From: Verrucomicrobiales bacterium
GTDB lineage: Bacteria > Verrucomicrobiota > Verrucomicrobiia > Verrucomicrobiales > DEV007
Length of the DNA stretch: 64,000 bases
Direction of reading: 5' to 3'
Assembly (NCBI GenBank): GCA_030730365.1
Contig: JANQVJ010000005.1
Span: 149,678 to 213,677 of the forward strand
The notes beneath the pieces were generated by a model. That model made no database searches, was not told where the DNA came from, and saw nothing but the letters and a program-made list of their open reading frames with translations. Of this stretch, positions 24,696-33,429 are shown piece by piece. Made by a program: the position numbers and the translations under genes. How positions within the stretch are numbered: position 1 is the first letter of the stretch; each line of letters opens with the position of its first letter.

Positions 24696-25889
24696 TTAAC
24701 GCATCGAGCTGATGATCTTGTCCGCTGCCGAGGAAGATCGGGCGTTAACATCGTCCCACGAGTTGTAGGTCTTGACTCCGTTGACGATCTGGGGCGCCTG
24801 ACGCTGACCGGTGGAGCCTGGCTCGGGGACTATATCGAAATTGGTTTCCGATCCGGCGACAATCTCACCATCCTGAATGATGGTCTCGGCAGAGGTGAGA
24901 TCGATCTCCTTCCGGGGCACCCGGATATTCGCAATGGGGGAGAGGAGGCCGCCGCCGGAGGAACCGGGCTTGACTTCCTTTTTCTCCTCTTTCTTCGATT
25001 CGTCGCGGGGGACTTCAAAAGTCGTTGTCGGTGCCGTTGTCGAAACGGTCGTGGCAGCCGCCGGGCTTGCGGCGGTGGCCGGCTTCGCAGGCGCAGGGGT
25101 GGCGCTGGTCGGGGCGGGTGCGGCGACAACAGGCTCGGCGGTCGCCACCACGGCGGGAGCTGCAGCCTCCATTACCGGGGCGGCGTCCTGCTTCTTGCGG
25201 CCCATGAAAGGGATCCAGCCGAACTTGTCTCCCCTTTCCTTTTCGACTCCGGCAAAATTGGGGGTCTCAGCTGTCTCGGTGACAGGCACTGCCGAAGTGG
25301 CGGGCGAAGCGGGAAGGGCAGGGGGCGCCGGTGCCGCAGCAGCAGGTGCCGGGGCGGCGGCAGGAGTCGCCCGCGGCGGCGCAAATCCACCTTCTGTCGG
25401 AACCGGGGCAACGACTTCGTTTTCGTCGGAGGAATCGTCACGTCGACCGAAGGCAAAAAGGCCGCCGCGCTTCCTGCCTTCGTTCGAGGCTAACTCGACC
25501 CCGTTGCTCGCGGCCAGTACGGCTGCCTGCGCCACGGGTGAGGTTGCGGTAGGTGCCCCCGGTGTTGCCACGGGAACTGCCGTTTCGACGGGACGTTCCA
25601 CTTTGCGACCGTTCTGAATGACATACGAGACGGCATCAACCGGCTGCGGCTGACCCGAACGGAAAATCTCGCTCCCGCCGGAGCCTGAGGTCGGGGCGTT
25701 GGCGGAAGAGGTGACGATCTTATTGGAAGACTCCTCCGCGAAGCCGCGATTCGGGAAGAGACCGCCTGAGATTTGTTCACTCTTCGGTGCGCCGAATCCG
25801 AAAAGACCTCCCCCGCGTTTGGCTGGTGGATCGGCCGCGTTGAGGGAGGCGGCGCTGAGAAGGGTGGCGAGGAAAAGGCGTCTCTTCAT
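24696..25889 (-). CDS. Secreted Ala/Pro-rich low-complexity protein with GGLF repeats
   Basis: 397 residues with a signal peptide (MKRRLFLATLLSAASLNA). The mature protein is almost all Ala/Pro/Thr/Val spacer interrupted by short repeated blocks: KRGGGLFGFG at 24-33, GGLFPNRG at 42-49, RKRGGLFAFGRR at about 139-150, and FGWIPFMGRKKQ later. The last 60 residues are less biased (TYNSWDDVNARSSSAADKII). No family recognised; probably a cell-envelope or matrix protein. Followed by the GT39 gene, 100 bp apart on the same strand. Confidence 0.65.
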   Translation of the reverse strand: MKRRLFLATLLSAASLNAADPPAKRGGGLFGFGAPKSEQISGGLFPNRGFAEESSNKIVTSSANAPTSGSGGSEIFRSGQPQPVDAVSYVIQNGRKVERPVETAVPVATPGAPTATSPVAQAAVLAASNGVELASNEGRKRGGLFAFGRRDDSSDENEVVAPVPTEGGFAPPRATPAAAPAPAAAAPAPPALPASPATSAVPVTETAETPNFAGVEKERGDKFGWIPFMGRKKQDAAPVMEAAAPAVVATAEPVVAAPAPTSATPAPAKPATAASPAAATTVSTTAPTTTFEVPRDESKKEEKKEVKPGSSGGGLLSPIANIRVPRKEIDLTSAETIIQDGEIVAGSETNFDIVPEPGSTGQRQAPQIVNGVKTYNSWDDVNARSSSAADKIISSMR

Positions 25890-25962
25890 GAGCGATTATA
25901 AGAGGGATAAATCGAACTTCAAGGCTGAGTCAGACTCCTTCTTTAACGGATGAGCGCCCGAT

Positions 25963-28900
25963 TTAATGACCCTTTTTTTCGCCTTTCGCTTTCAGGGAAC
26001 CCATGTAGGCCACGAGATCACGAATCTCGGACTTACTCAGTATAAAGGTCATAGGTGGCATAGCCGAGACGGGCGGCTGGCGGCCCTCGACTTCGCTCAT
26101 GGGAATAGTGCGCTCGATTTGTTTTTCGGGTGCGGCAGGGTCGGGCATCCGGATGACGATGTTACGGGCGTCCTCATTCATCAGCATGCCGCCGAGGCTC
26201 TCGCCGTTTTTCAGGGTCACGAGAGTGATGCCGTAGCCCGGCACCACGACCTTGCTCGGGGCAATGAGAGATTCGAGGAGGTATTCCTTCTGGTGGCGCG
26301 AGCCGATCCCGGTGAGTTCGGGTCCGGCGATGCCGCCGTCGCCGTCGATCTTGTGGCACTTGGCGCACTGCCCGGCGGCGTGGGTCATGAAAATTTCTTT
26401 GCCTGTTGTCGGGTCGCCTCCCTCGAGGGCGGGTTTGAAAGCGCCGATGAGATCGGCGGGATTGATCCCTTTTTCATAGGCGGCGAGTTGATCGGCGACG
26501 GCTTTGTCCTCGACTTTCGCAGCGCTCTCGAGCAGATCGAGGAGGGCGCCGGGGAGTTCCCTGGCTATCGCGGCGAGTCTCTCGTTGAAGAGGGCGGCGG
26601 CCTCAGGCGCTTTTGTTTCCCCGAGGAGTCGGTAGCCCTGCTGGCGCAGCGCGACGCTGTCGGCTTTCGCCATTTCAAGGGCGGAAGCGAGGCCGCGAGC
26701 GGGATCGATCGTAAGTAACTGCTTCACCGCGGCCGAGCGGAGAACGGCGTTGTCGGCTTTCAACAGATCGCCCCAGAGCGATTCGAGGGCGGTGGGATTC
26801 TGGCGGGCGAGTCCCTCGAGCGAGCTGGTACGCGAGGCTATCGCGGCCTTGCTGTCTTTGATCTGGGCCGCGAGGAGTTCTTCGGGCGCATCGACGCCGT
26901 AGGTCAGGGCGATGCGGGTCGCGAGTCCGAGGAGACTGCCGTCCGCGTTCGCGAAGACGGCGGGGAGTCCGGCCTTCACCGCAGCGGTGATGTCGCCGCG
27001 GCTTTCCGGCGCGAGGGGCCGATAGGCGCCGTTGGTCGCGTCGACCGGATTGGGATTTTTCCATTCCTCGATCGCGAAGAGAGCCTGCTCGCGTAGCATC
27101 GCGGGCAGCTTCGTCTGCGCGGCGTAGGCGAGGAGCTTGGCCGCGTTTTCATTCCCGCCGAGGCGGAAATTCGCATTGATGAGCCGGGTCTGCATGATCC
27201 AGTCGCGGTGATCGGCGGGGAGACGGAGATCCGGCTCGGCGGCGGCGTAGGCCTTGATCTGGTCGGCGAGATCGGGCAGGGCGGTGAGCAGGTCGAGGTC
27301 GTTGATCGCGCGGATCGCCTCGAAGCGGACTTTTTCGTCGGCATCGTCGAGGAAATATTTCACCCGCGGGTCGTTCAGCTTGCGCAGCGCGAGGAGAACG
27401 CCCAGCCGGACGGCCGCAGATTCGTTTTTGACCTCTTTGAGGATTTTTTCCCGCTCGTTCAAGTACCAGATTCCCTGAACGCAGGCGTGGCGTAGGAAGA
27501 CGTCCTTGTTGTCATTCTCGGCGAGGATCTCGATGAGTCGGACGAGGGCGGGGATGTTGCCGCATTTCCCGACACCGATCGCGGCGAAGGCCTTGACGCG
27601 GGTGGATTCGTCCGAGAGGGCGGCGACGAGGGCTTCGCCGGCGGCGGGGGAGCGGGAGTCGGCAAGCACCTTGGCGGACTGGGCGCGCACTTCGGCGTCG
27701 GCGTCAGAGAGCAGGGGAATGACCTTCTCGAGCAGGGCGGCGTCTTTTCGCGCGAGCTGACCGAGTCCCCAGATGCCGTGGAGGCGCTTGAAACGATTCT
27801 CCGTCTGCGTGGCGGCCGCGCTGAAAAAGGCGGATCCTTCCGACTCCATTTTGGCAAGCGCGAACTGGGCCCGCTGGCGCACGCGCATGTCGGGGTGACC
27901 GAGCAGTTCGTCGAGGGTGTTGCCATCGAGGCTGCCGAAGTCTTCGAGGAGAATTTTCCGAGTGCTTTCGATAAGATCGGCATTTTCCGGCGTGGTCGCC
28001 TCGAGGACGTAGATATTGCCGAGATCCTGCTTGTACCAGCCGCTGTTGTTGAAGCAACTCAGATACATGCGGCCGTCGGGACCGAACTCGACGTCGGTAT
28101 TGCCGAGCCCGATCATGAAGACCTCTTTGTTGACGACGGAAAAACCCGCGCCCGACTCTTTTACCGAGAACGCTTCGAGATCGCCGTTCGAACCGCCGAA
28201 GTTGCAGACCCAGAAGTGGCCGGCGTATCGCGCTGGCATCGCGGTGGCTCCGTAGTTGTAGACCAGACCACTCGGCCCCCACGAGACCTTCTCGACGGGA
28301 GGCAGGGCATAGGCGGGACGCCCCTCGTGATCCGGTTCCCAGATTGCCTCGCTCATCCACGGGTTCATCGGGATTTCCTTGTGGCCGGGATGGGTGTAAA
28401 CGGGAGTGCGGAGCTTGAGCTGGTTGCGGAAATTCATCAGGACCTGGTGCCCGTGATTCCAGCCCGAGTCGCCGCCCTCAATGAGGTAGACGAGGCGGCC
28501 GGTGTCCCAGGCGTCGGCGTTGTTGTCGCAGGTGAAGAGGTTCCCGAAGGCGTCAAAGGCGAGCTCCTGCGGGTTGCGGAGGCCCGAGTAGACTTCCTCC
28601 AGATTCGAGCCGTCCGGATCGCAGCGAAAGACGCCGCCGGTGTAGGGGCGGTCGTAGTGGCGGCCTTCCTTCGTCGTGAAATGATAACCGCGGTCGCCGA
28701 TGGACCAGTAGAGTTTTCCATCCGGTCCCCACACGAGCCCGTGCATGTCGTGGCCCGAGATGCTCATGCGCACACCGAAGCCATCCTGCAGAGAGGTGCG
28801 CTCGTCAGCACTGCCGTCGCCGTTAGTGTCGCGGAGATGCCAGAGATGCGGGATGTTCGTGTAGTAGATGTCGTCGCTTTCCCCCGCGATCAGCCCAATC

Positions 28901-29415
28901 CCGGGACCGTCGAGGACCTCGTTAAAGTCATCGGCCCACACGCTCGAGCTGTCGGCCCGCCCGTCGCCGTCGGTGTCTTCGACGCGGACGATGCGGTCCG
29001 TGAATTCGGTGTAAAAGGAAAGGGGACGCGTCAGTTGATCCTGCTCGTACATTTTGAACCGATCTTCGTTCGTGCGGTTGTTGATGTCGTTGAGGAGGAG
29101 TCGCTGCTCGTTCCGGATATCCTGCACCCCCGCGCGCCAGCGATGGATCTCGGCGATGTAGAGGCGGCCTTTGTTGTCAAAACAGATCGCGCTGGGATTC
29201 TGCGTCTGGCTCGAGTCGGCGAAGAGGCTCGCGCTGACGCCCCCGGGTAGCTTGAAATTACTGATCCGAGCTTGCGCCTCGCTGTCGTAGGCCTCTTTCG
29301 TGAGAAACTCAACCGGAGCGGCGAGCGTTTTCCCCTTTTCCTTTTCCGCATCCTGCGCGAAACAGGGATGAAAGAGCAGCGCGGTGAGGGTGAGGGGAGC
29401 GAGGGCTGATTTCAT
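25963..29415 (-). CDS. PVC-type haem-binding protein with propeller and HEAT repeats
   Basis: 1150 residues from the ATG at 29415, which gives a good signal peptide; the longer frame from 29514 does not. Architecture: an N-terminal six-bladed propeller of the putative membrane-bound dehydrogenase family (DTDGDGRADSSSVWADDFNE, NNADAWDTGRLVYLIEGGDS), a long HEAT/armadillo-repeat region (about residues 545-960), then a cytochrome domain with a single haem site CAKCH near residue 1017 and FVTLKNGESLGG-like tail. This combination is a hallmark of Planctomycetes and Verrucomicrobia. Probably a periplasmic dehydrogenase or electron-transfer protein in sugar oxidation. Divergent to another cytochrome. 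Confidence 0.88.
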   Translation of the reverse strand: MKSALAPLTLTALLFHPCFAQDAEKEKGKTLAAPVEFLTKEAYDSEAQARISNFKLPGGVSASLFADSSQTQNPSAICFDNKGRLYIAEIHRWRAGVQDIRNEQRLLLNDINNRTNEDRFKMYEQDQLTRPLSFYTEFTDRIVRVEDTDGDGRADSSSVWADDFNEVLDGPGIGLIAGESDDIYYTNIPHLWHLRDTNGDGSADERTSLQDGFGVRMSISGHDMHGLVWGPDGKLYWSIGDRGYHFTTKEGRHYDRPYTGGVFRCDPDGSNLEEVYSGLRNPQELAFDAFGNLFTCDNNADAWDTGRLVYLIEGGDSGWNHGHQVLMNFRNQLKLRTPVYTHPGHKEIPMNPWMSEAIWEPDHEGRPAYALPPVEKVSWGPSGLVYNYGATAMPARYAGHFWVCNFGGSNGDLEAFSVKESGAGFSVVNKEVFMIGLGNTDVEFGPDGRMYLSCFNNSGWYKQDLGNIYVLEATTPENADLIESTRKILLEDFGSLDGNTLDELLGHPDMRVRQRAQFALAKMESEGSAFFSAAATQTENRFKRLHGIWGLGQLARKDAALLEKVIPLLSDADAEVRAQSAKVLADSRSPAAGEALVAALSDESTRVKAFAAIGVGKCGNIPALVRLIEILAENDNKDVFLRHACVQGIWYLNEREKILKEVKNESAAVRLGVLLALRKLNDPRVKYFLDDADEKVRFEAIRAINDLDLLTALPDLADQIKAYAAAEPDLRLPADHRDWIMQTRLINANFRLGGNENAAKLLAYAAQTKLPAMLREQALFAIEEWKNPNPVDATNGAYRPLAPESRGDITAAVKAGLPAVFANADGSLLGLATRIALTYGVDAPEELLAAQIKDSKAAIASRTSSLEGLARQNPTALESLWGDLLKADNAVLRSAAVKQLLTIDPARGLASALEMAKADSVALRQQGYRLLGETKAPEAAALFNERLAAIARELPGALLDLLESAAKVEDKAVADQLAAYEKGINPADLIGAFKPALEGGDPTTGKEIFMTHAAGQCAKCHKIDGDGGIAGPELTGIGSRHQKEYLLESLIAPSKVVVPGYGITLVTLKNGESLGGMLMNEDARNIVIRMPDPAAPEKQIERTIPMSEVEGRQPPVSAMPPMTFILSKSEIRDLVAYMGSLKAKGEKKGH

Positions 29416-29579
29416 GGGTGGAGAAATAAAGAGACGGATTATAGGCCAAAGTGCGTCCGGCGAAATCCGAAAGTTCAGCCTCCGCGCGGTCTCCCGCCAT
29501 CCGTAAATGCCCACGATTGCGCCATTCGGCGGGCATCAGGGCTTGTCAGCAGGCCGTGTCGGGATACCTGTTTAATAGC

Positions 29580-30185
29580 ATGCGAGTCTGTCATCTTTAT
29601 TTCATTCTCAGTCAGGCCGTTCTCGCGGCTGCGGGTGAAAATCGCGTCGAGCCGATTTCACCGGAAGAGCGCCCTTTCGTGCGGGCCTGGAATGTCGCCG
29701 ATTTCGATGACGTCATCTCTGTCGGTCTCGAGGGGCATCGCGACTATGAAAAGGGGCGTCGTCTTTTTGCCGTGGCGAGCTGCCTGAAGTGCCATCAGTT
29801 CCATCGCGAAGGTTCCGCCATCGGTCCGGACCTGTCCGGGGTGGGGGACAAGTTCAGTCCGCGTGATCTCCTCGAGTCCATTCTCAATCCGGGAAAAGAG
29901 ATTCCGGAGACTCACGGGCAGACGATTTTTGAAATGAAAGACGGCTCGGTGTTAACGGGGCGGATTGTAAACGACGCCGGTGTTACGATACGGGTGATTA
30001 CGGACATGATGCATCCGGACGAGGTTACTTCTCTCGCTCGCGGGCAGATTGTGATCAGGAAAGAGTCGCCCCTGAGTCCTATGCCGACAGGGCTCCTCAA
30101 TACGCTGGGCAAAGATGACGTTCTCGATTTGCTCGCCTACCTGCTCTCGGACGGGAACCGGAAGGATCCTCTTTTCGCCAGGTAA
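29580..30185 (+). CDS. Small PVC-type haem-binding cytochrome c
   Basis: 201 residues: a signal peptide (about 1-19) and one haem site CLKCH at residues 68-72, followed by GSAIGPDLSGVGDKFSPRDL and LESILNPGKEIPETHGQT, which is the same domain that ends the giant protein encoded divergently next door. So it is a free-standing copy of that cytochrome module. The start ATG at 29580 has no clear ribosome site. Convergent with the DUF1080 gene, 14 bp apart. Probably exchanges electrons in the same periplasmic route. Confidence 0.85.
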   Translation: MRVCHLYFILSQAVLAAAGENRVEPISPEERPFVRAWNVADFDDVISVGLEGHRDYEKGRRLFAVASCLKCHQFHREGSAIGPDLSGVGDKFSPRDLLESILNPGKEIPETHGQTIFEMKDGSVLTGRIVNDAGVTIRVITDMMHPDEVTSLARGQIVIRKESPLSPMPTGLLNTLGKDDVLDLLAYLLSDGNRKDPLFAR

Positions 30186-30199
30186 GCGGTCACCCGCGA

Positions 30200-30931
30200 T
30201 CACTCAAAGCGGGTGTGCCGTACGATGAACTTGCGGAAAGCGACCGGTCCATGGTCTCCCTGCACGATGATCGTGCCGCGGGGGACTTCCGGACCTGGTG
30301 CTCCGCCACGGGTCGGTCCAGTCACTTCGACATCCTCGTGAATGACGACGCCGTTGTGCACGACGCGGAGAAAGCGGGCGTTCTCGACCTTTTTCCCTCC
30401 ACCATCAAATCGAGGGGCGCGGAACTGGATTTGGTAAGTCTGCCAGGTGCCGGGGGCGGTCGAGGCATTGGTCCTGGGCGCGGTGCCCTCGTATCCTTTC
30501 GATCCGTCCGGTTTACTGTCATCCCAACGCTCATAGACTCCGCCGCAGTCGGAGAAAGAGAGGCCATTGTCGGGCTTGCCGTAACTGTCGAGGATCTGGA
30601 TCTCGTAGCGGCCCATCAGGTAGATACCCGAGTTCGAGGATTTTGGAATCATGAATTCGACTTCGAGCTCGACATCCCCGTGCTCGCCTTTACTAACCAT
30701 GTTAGTGGTCTTTCCCTCGGCGCCGTTGTAGAGGACGACGTCGCCCGGAGTGACGGATTTCCACTGTTTCTCCTGAGTGCTCCCGTGGACCTCAGCGGCC
30801 CTCGCCCAGGCTCCCGTATCGGTCCAGGCGTCGAGGGAGAGGAGTTGGAGCGGCTCGGGCGGAGTCTCGGCCCGGCCCGCGAGAGGGAGAACAAAAAGTG
30901 CCGGGAGGACGATAAGAAGGGAAAGTTTCAT
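30200..30931 (-). CDS. DUF1080 (3-keto-disaccharide hydrolase-like) secreted protein
   Basis: 243 residues with signal peptide (ending GRA-ET). A single concanavalin-like beta-sandwich: conserved KSSNSGIYLMGRYEIQILDS, APRTNASTAPGTWQTYQIQF, and the C-terminal GTIIVQGDHGPVAFRKFIVR all mark the DUF1080 family. Characterised members hydrolyse 3-keto-glycosides made by sugar dehydrogenases, which agrees with the haem proteins and flavoproteins nearby. Its own substrate is not known. A second member is at 53776-54540. Confidence 0.88.
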   Translation of the reverse strand: MKLSLLIVLPALFVLPLAGRAETPPEPLQLLSLDAWTDTGAWARAAEVHGSTQEKQWKSVTPGDVVLYNGAEGKTTNMVSKGEHGDVELEVEFMIPKSSNSGIYLMGRYEIQILDSYGKPDNGLSFSDCGGVYERWDDSKPDGSKGYEGTAPRTNASTAPGTWQTYQIQFRAPRFDGGGKKVENARFLRVVHNGVVIHEDVEVTGPTRGGAPGPEVPRGTIIVQGDHGPVAFRKFIVRHTRFE

Positions 30932-31111
30932 TGGTTGGAGATTCCATCATGCTTCAAATCTTCTGTCAATCGGGACGATGAGAAGCGGGGAGGGATTTTT
31001 AAGGTTCGAATTCGGGAAAGGACGGGCCACCGCTTCGTTTATTCAGACCTCCGCAGGTCCGGTTTGTTGGTTACTTCATCGCGGAAAGTTTCGCAATTGC
31101 CAAAACACTTC

Positions 31112-31141
31112 TTGACCCCCTCGGTCGCATTTCGGTAATTT
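31112..31141 (+). promoter_or_regulatory. Promoter placing transcription start near the ATG
   Basis: TTGACC (31112-31117), 18-bp spacer, TAATTT (31136-31141), with the ATG of the metal-binding protein at 31148. A start 6-7 bp downstream of the -10 box would fall at the ATG, so the mRNA would be leaderless; no ribosome site is seen. Boxes are good but not proof. Confidence 0.5.
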
Positions 31142-31147
31142 TATTAC

Positions 31148-31921
31148 ATGAAAAAGCTCCCCGCTTCTCTGGCTCTGATTGCGATGTTTTTCAACCCGTC
31201 CCTTGACGCCCAGGTGCGTGACTGGACCCGGGCGGCTGACGGGAAGAAGATCCCGGCTGAGTTCGCGGGGATGAAGGATGAAAGCACGGTGAAGATCAAA
31301 CTCGCCAACGGTCAGATCTACGAAGTGCCGCTCTCGGGTCTCTCGCCCGAGGACAATGCCTTTGTCAAGGAGTTGGTCGCGAAGGAGGGTGGTGCCATGA
31401 AAACGGGTGCCGGCAGTGCCGCCACCCCGGCTCCCACCGTGCCCGAGGGTGCCATCACGATCACCCTCAGCGGGGTCCACCTTTGCTGCAAGGATTGCGA
31501 AGAGGCCGTCTTAAAAATCCCCGCGAATGAAAAGGCGCCCATTCCTGCCGGTGTCACCTTCACCCCCGATCGCAAAGCGGGGACCATAGTCATCGCCGCG
31601 CCCTCGGGCAAGGATGCCCAGGCGGCCCTGCGCGGAGTCATGGCGGCCGGTTTCTACGGGAAGTCGGACAACGAGGCGGTGAAAATTGCCGACCTCAAGC
31701 CCGATGAATTCACCGCCAGCACCATGGTCCTGCGCGACGTGCATCTCTGCTGTGGCGGGTGCGTCAAGGCCCTCGCTAAAGCGGTCGAGTCTGTTGACGG
31801 GGTGAAGTCACAGGGGGCCAAGACCGGTTCGACGAGGGTGACGGTGACCGGCGAGGACTTCAAGACCTACGAGGTGATGCAGGCGCTCCGCGAGGCGGGA
31901 TTCGGCGGCAGCTTCCAGTGA
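31148..31921 (+). CDS. Secreted SHD1 protein with two HLCCxxC metal-binding domains
   Basis: 257 residues with a signal peptide (about 1-21). Residues 23-78 form an SHD1 (SLA1 homology) module, RDWTRAADGKKIPAEF then VPLSGLSPEDNAFVKEL. After an Ala/Pro/Thr linker come two heavy-metal-associated-like domains, each opening with TITLSGVHLCCKDC (HLCC at 111) and MVLRDVHLCCGGC (HLCC at 199). The signature HLCCxxC replaces the usual GMxCxxC, so each domain offers His plus three Cys. A periplasmic metal (copper or zinc) trafficking or sensing role is the natural guess. Convergent with the cyclo-ligase gene. Confidence 0.8.
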   Translation: MKKLPASLALIAMFFNPSLDAQVRDWTRAADGKKIPAEFAGMKDESTVKIKLANGQIYEVPLSGLSPEDNAFVKELVAKEGGAMKTGAGSAATPAPTVPEGAITITLSGVHLCCKDCEEAVLKIPANEKAPIPAGVTFTPDRKAGTIVIAAPSGKDAQAALRGVMAAGFYGKSDNEAVKIADLKPDEFTASTMVLRDVHLCCGGCVKALAKAVESVDGVKSQGAKTGSTRVTVTGEDFKTYEVMQALREAGFGGSFQ

Positions 31922-31929
31922 GGCGATTC

Positions 31930-32499
31930 TTATCCCGTCCAGCCGTCTTCGGTGAGGAGGCGGTGCATCGTGATGTCGTGCGATTCCCGGATGAGGGTCA
32001 CAAACTGAGCGGAAAATCCGACGCCGACAAAGGTGACGGGTCTTTTTTCCTCGAGGACGAGGGCGAGGTAACGGTCGTAGTGACCCTTTCCCCGGCCCAG
32101 GCGGGTGAGGGAGCGCAGGTCAAAGCCGACTCCCGGCACGAGAATAAGATCGGGTGCCGAAGGCGGCTGGAGCCGTTCGGGGAGGGGCTCGGGCTCGGAG
32201 ATACCGAGGCTGCCGCGACTGAGGACATGGTCCGGATGCACCGTATAAAAAGTAAGCCTGTCATCCCTCCCTACTTTCGGATAGGCCCAGATTTTGTCCG
32301 GACAGTCGCCGACGAGCGGGCCGAGGTCGGGCTCGCTGGGGAGGGCCGCGAAAGAGAAGATCGTCTTCGCTTCGCGGAAAAGGGGAGAGGCAAGAACGAG
32401 CTCTCTCATCCTCGCCGAGGCGGCGGCTTTCTCCGCGTTGCTCAGCGATTTGATCCGGTCGAAGCACTCGCGGCGTCGGGCGGGTTTGTCCATGCTCAA
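31930..32499 (-). CDS. 5-formyltetrahydrofolate cyclo-ligase
   Basis: Converts 5-formyl-THF to 5,10-methenyl-THF with ATP. 189 residues, normal length. ATP and substrate motifs: RRRECFDRIKSLS near the start, LVPGVGFDLRSLTRLGRGKGHYDRYL in parts (the GRGKGHYDR motif is diagnostic), and a C-terminal DITMHRLLTEDGW. Starts at ATG 32499 or the near ATG 32493; the start region overlaps the end of the M48 gene by 4 bp, so the two are probably co-translated, though functionally unrelated. Cytoplasmic. Confidence 0.92.
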   Translation of the reverse strand: MSMDKPARRRECFDRIKSLSNAEKAAASARMRELVLASPLFREAKTIFSFAALPSEPDLGPLVGDCPDKIWAYPKVGRDDRLTFYTVHPDHVLSRGSLGISEPEPLPERLQPPSAPDLILVPGVGFDLRSLTRLGRGKGHYDRYLALVLEEKRPVTFVGVGFSAQFVTLIRESHDITMHRLLTEDGWTG

Positions 32500-33284
32500 C
32501 CTTTGTATTCGGCGATGGCTTCGGGAAGGTAGTACTGCAACTCGGAGATCCGTTTCTCGTCGAGCGGATGCGTGCTAAGAAACTGGGGGGTGCCTCCGCC
32601 GGCGCCGTTCGTTTTGCGCCAGTCGGCAAAACGCTGCCAGAGCGAAACGGCTTCGCGCGGGTCATAGCCGGCGCGGGCCATGAAGATCGCCCCCATGCGG
32701 TCGGCTTCGAGCTCCTGTCCGCGGGAAAAGGCTTTCGTCGCGACGAGGGCTCCTGCTCCCAGTGCGGCGGTAGGGAGTGCACCATTGCGGCCGTCTTTGT
32801 TCATCATGTAACCGGCCCCCGCGACCGCAGCACCGGCGAGCACATTTTGGGAAAGGCGCTCGCCCGAATGACGGGCGACGACATGGGCAACCTCGTGCCC
32901 GATCACGGCGGCAAGACCAGCCTCATTAAGGCTCACCTGGAAGAGGCCGGTGTGGACGCCGACTTTTCCGCCGGGGAGGGCAAAGGCGTTCGGGGTCGGG
33001 TCATCAAAGACGACAAACTCCCATTCCGCGTTCGGGACGGGCATCACTTTCGAGAGGCGGGTGCCGACGCGCTGCACGAGGGCATTGGCACTGGGATCAG
33101 TCGAGATCCTGAGCGTCTGTTTCATCTTCTGGAACTCGGTCAGGCCGAGCGCCGCTTCCTGAGCCGGGTCGAGAAAGTTTACCTGCCTGCGCCCGGTCTC
33201 GGGCACGGTCGTGGTGCAGGCAACGCCGACGAGCGCGGCGACGAGGGTAGTGAACGCAAAGAGAGAGGCGGGAGGTCTTTTCAT
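32496..33284 (-). CDS. M48 family zinc metallopeptidase, likely lipoprotein
   Basis: 262 residues. A signal sequence with a possible lipobox (VGVAC, Cys23) suggests attachment in the periplasm. Zinc motif HEVAHVVARHSGE with the third ligand in ELEADRMGAIFMARAGYDP, and FLSTHPLDEKRISELQ near the end, all typical of the small M48 periplasmic peptidases (LoiP/BepA-like quality-control enzymes). No TPR tail as in BepA. Overlaps the following cyclo-ligase start. Probable role in envelope protein quality control. Confidence 0.9.
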   Translation of the reverse strand: MKRPPASLFAFTTLVAALVGVACTTTVPETGRRQVNFLDPAQEAALGLTEFQKMKQTLRISTDPSANALVQRVGTRLSKVMPVPNAEWEFVVFDDPTPNAFALPGGKVGVHTGLFQVSLNEAGLAAVIGHEVAHVVARHSGERLSQNVLAGAAVAGAGYMMNKDGRNGALPTAALGAGALVATKAFSRGQELEADRMGAIFMARAGYDPREAVSLWQRFADWRKTNGAGGGTPQFLSTHPLDEKRISELQYYLPEAIAEYKG

Positions 33285-33429
33285 GTGGTTTTGTCAGCAG
33301 GATAAAAGCAGCGACACGGTCTTGTTAGAACGTGCCGGCGAAACCGGACTTAGAAAAATCCGTTTTCAGCGTAGGGGGGATGCTGAGTGGTCAGATGAAA
33401 AAGGAATACGCGCAGGGCGATCCCGTCTT

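Noticed and set aside
27778..29250. Plus-strand open frame of 490 codons inside the giant haem protein gene
   Set aside because: Antisense shadow of the minus-strand protein; composition biased and no domain visible.
30995..31025. GGTTCGAATTC resembling a tRNA T-loop
   Set aside because: No acceptor, anticodon or D-arm can be formed around it.
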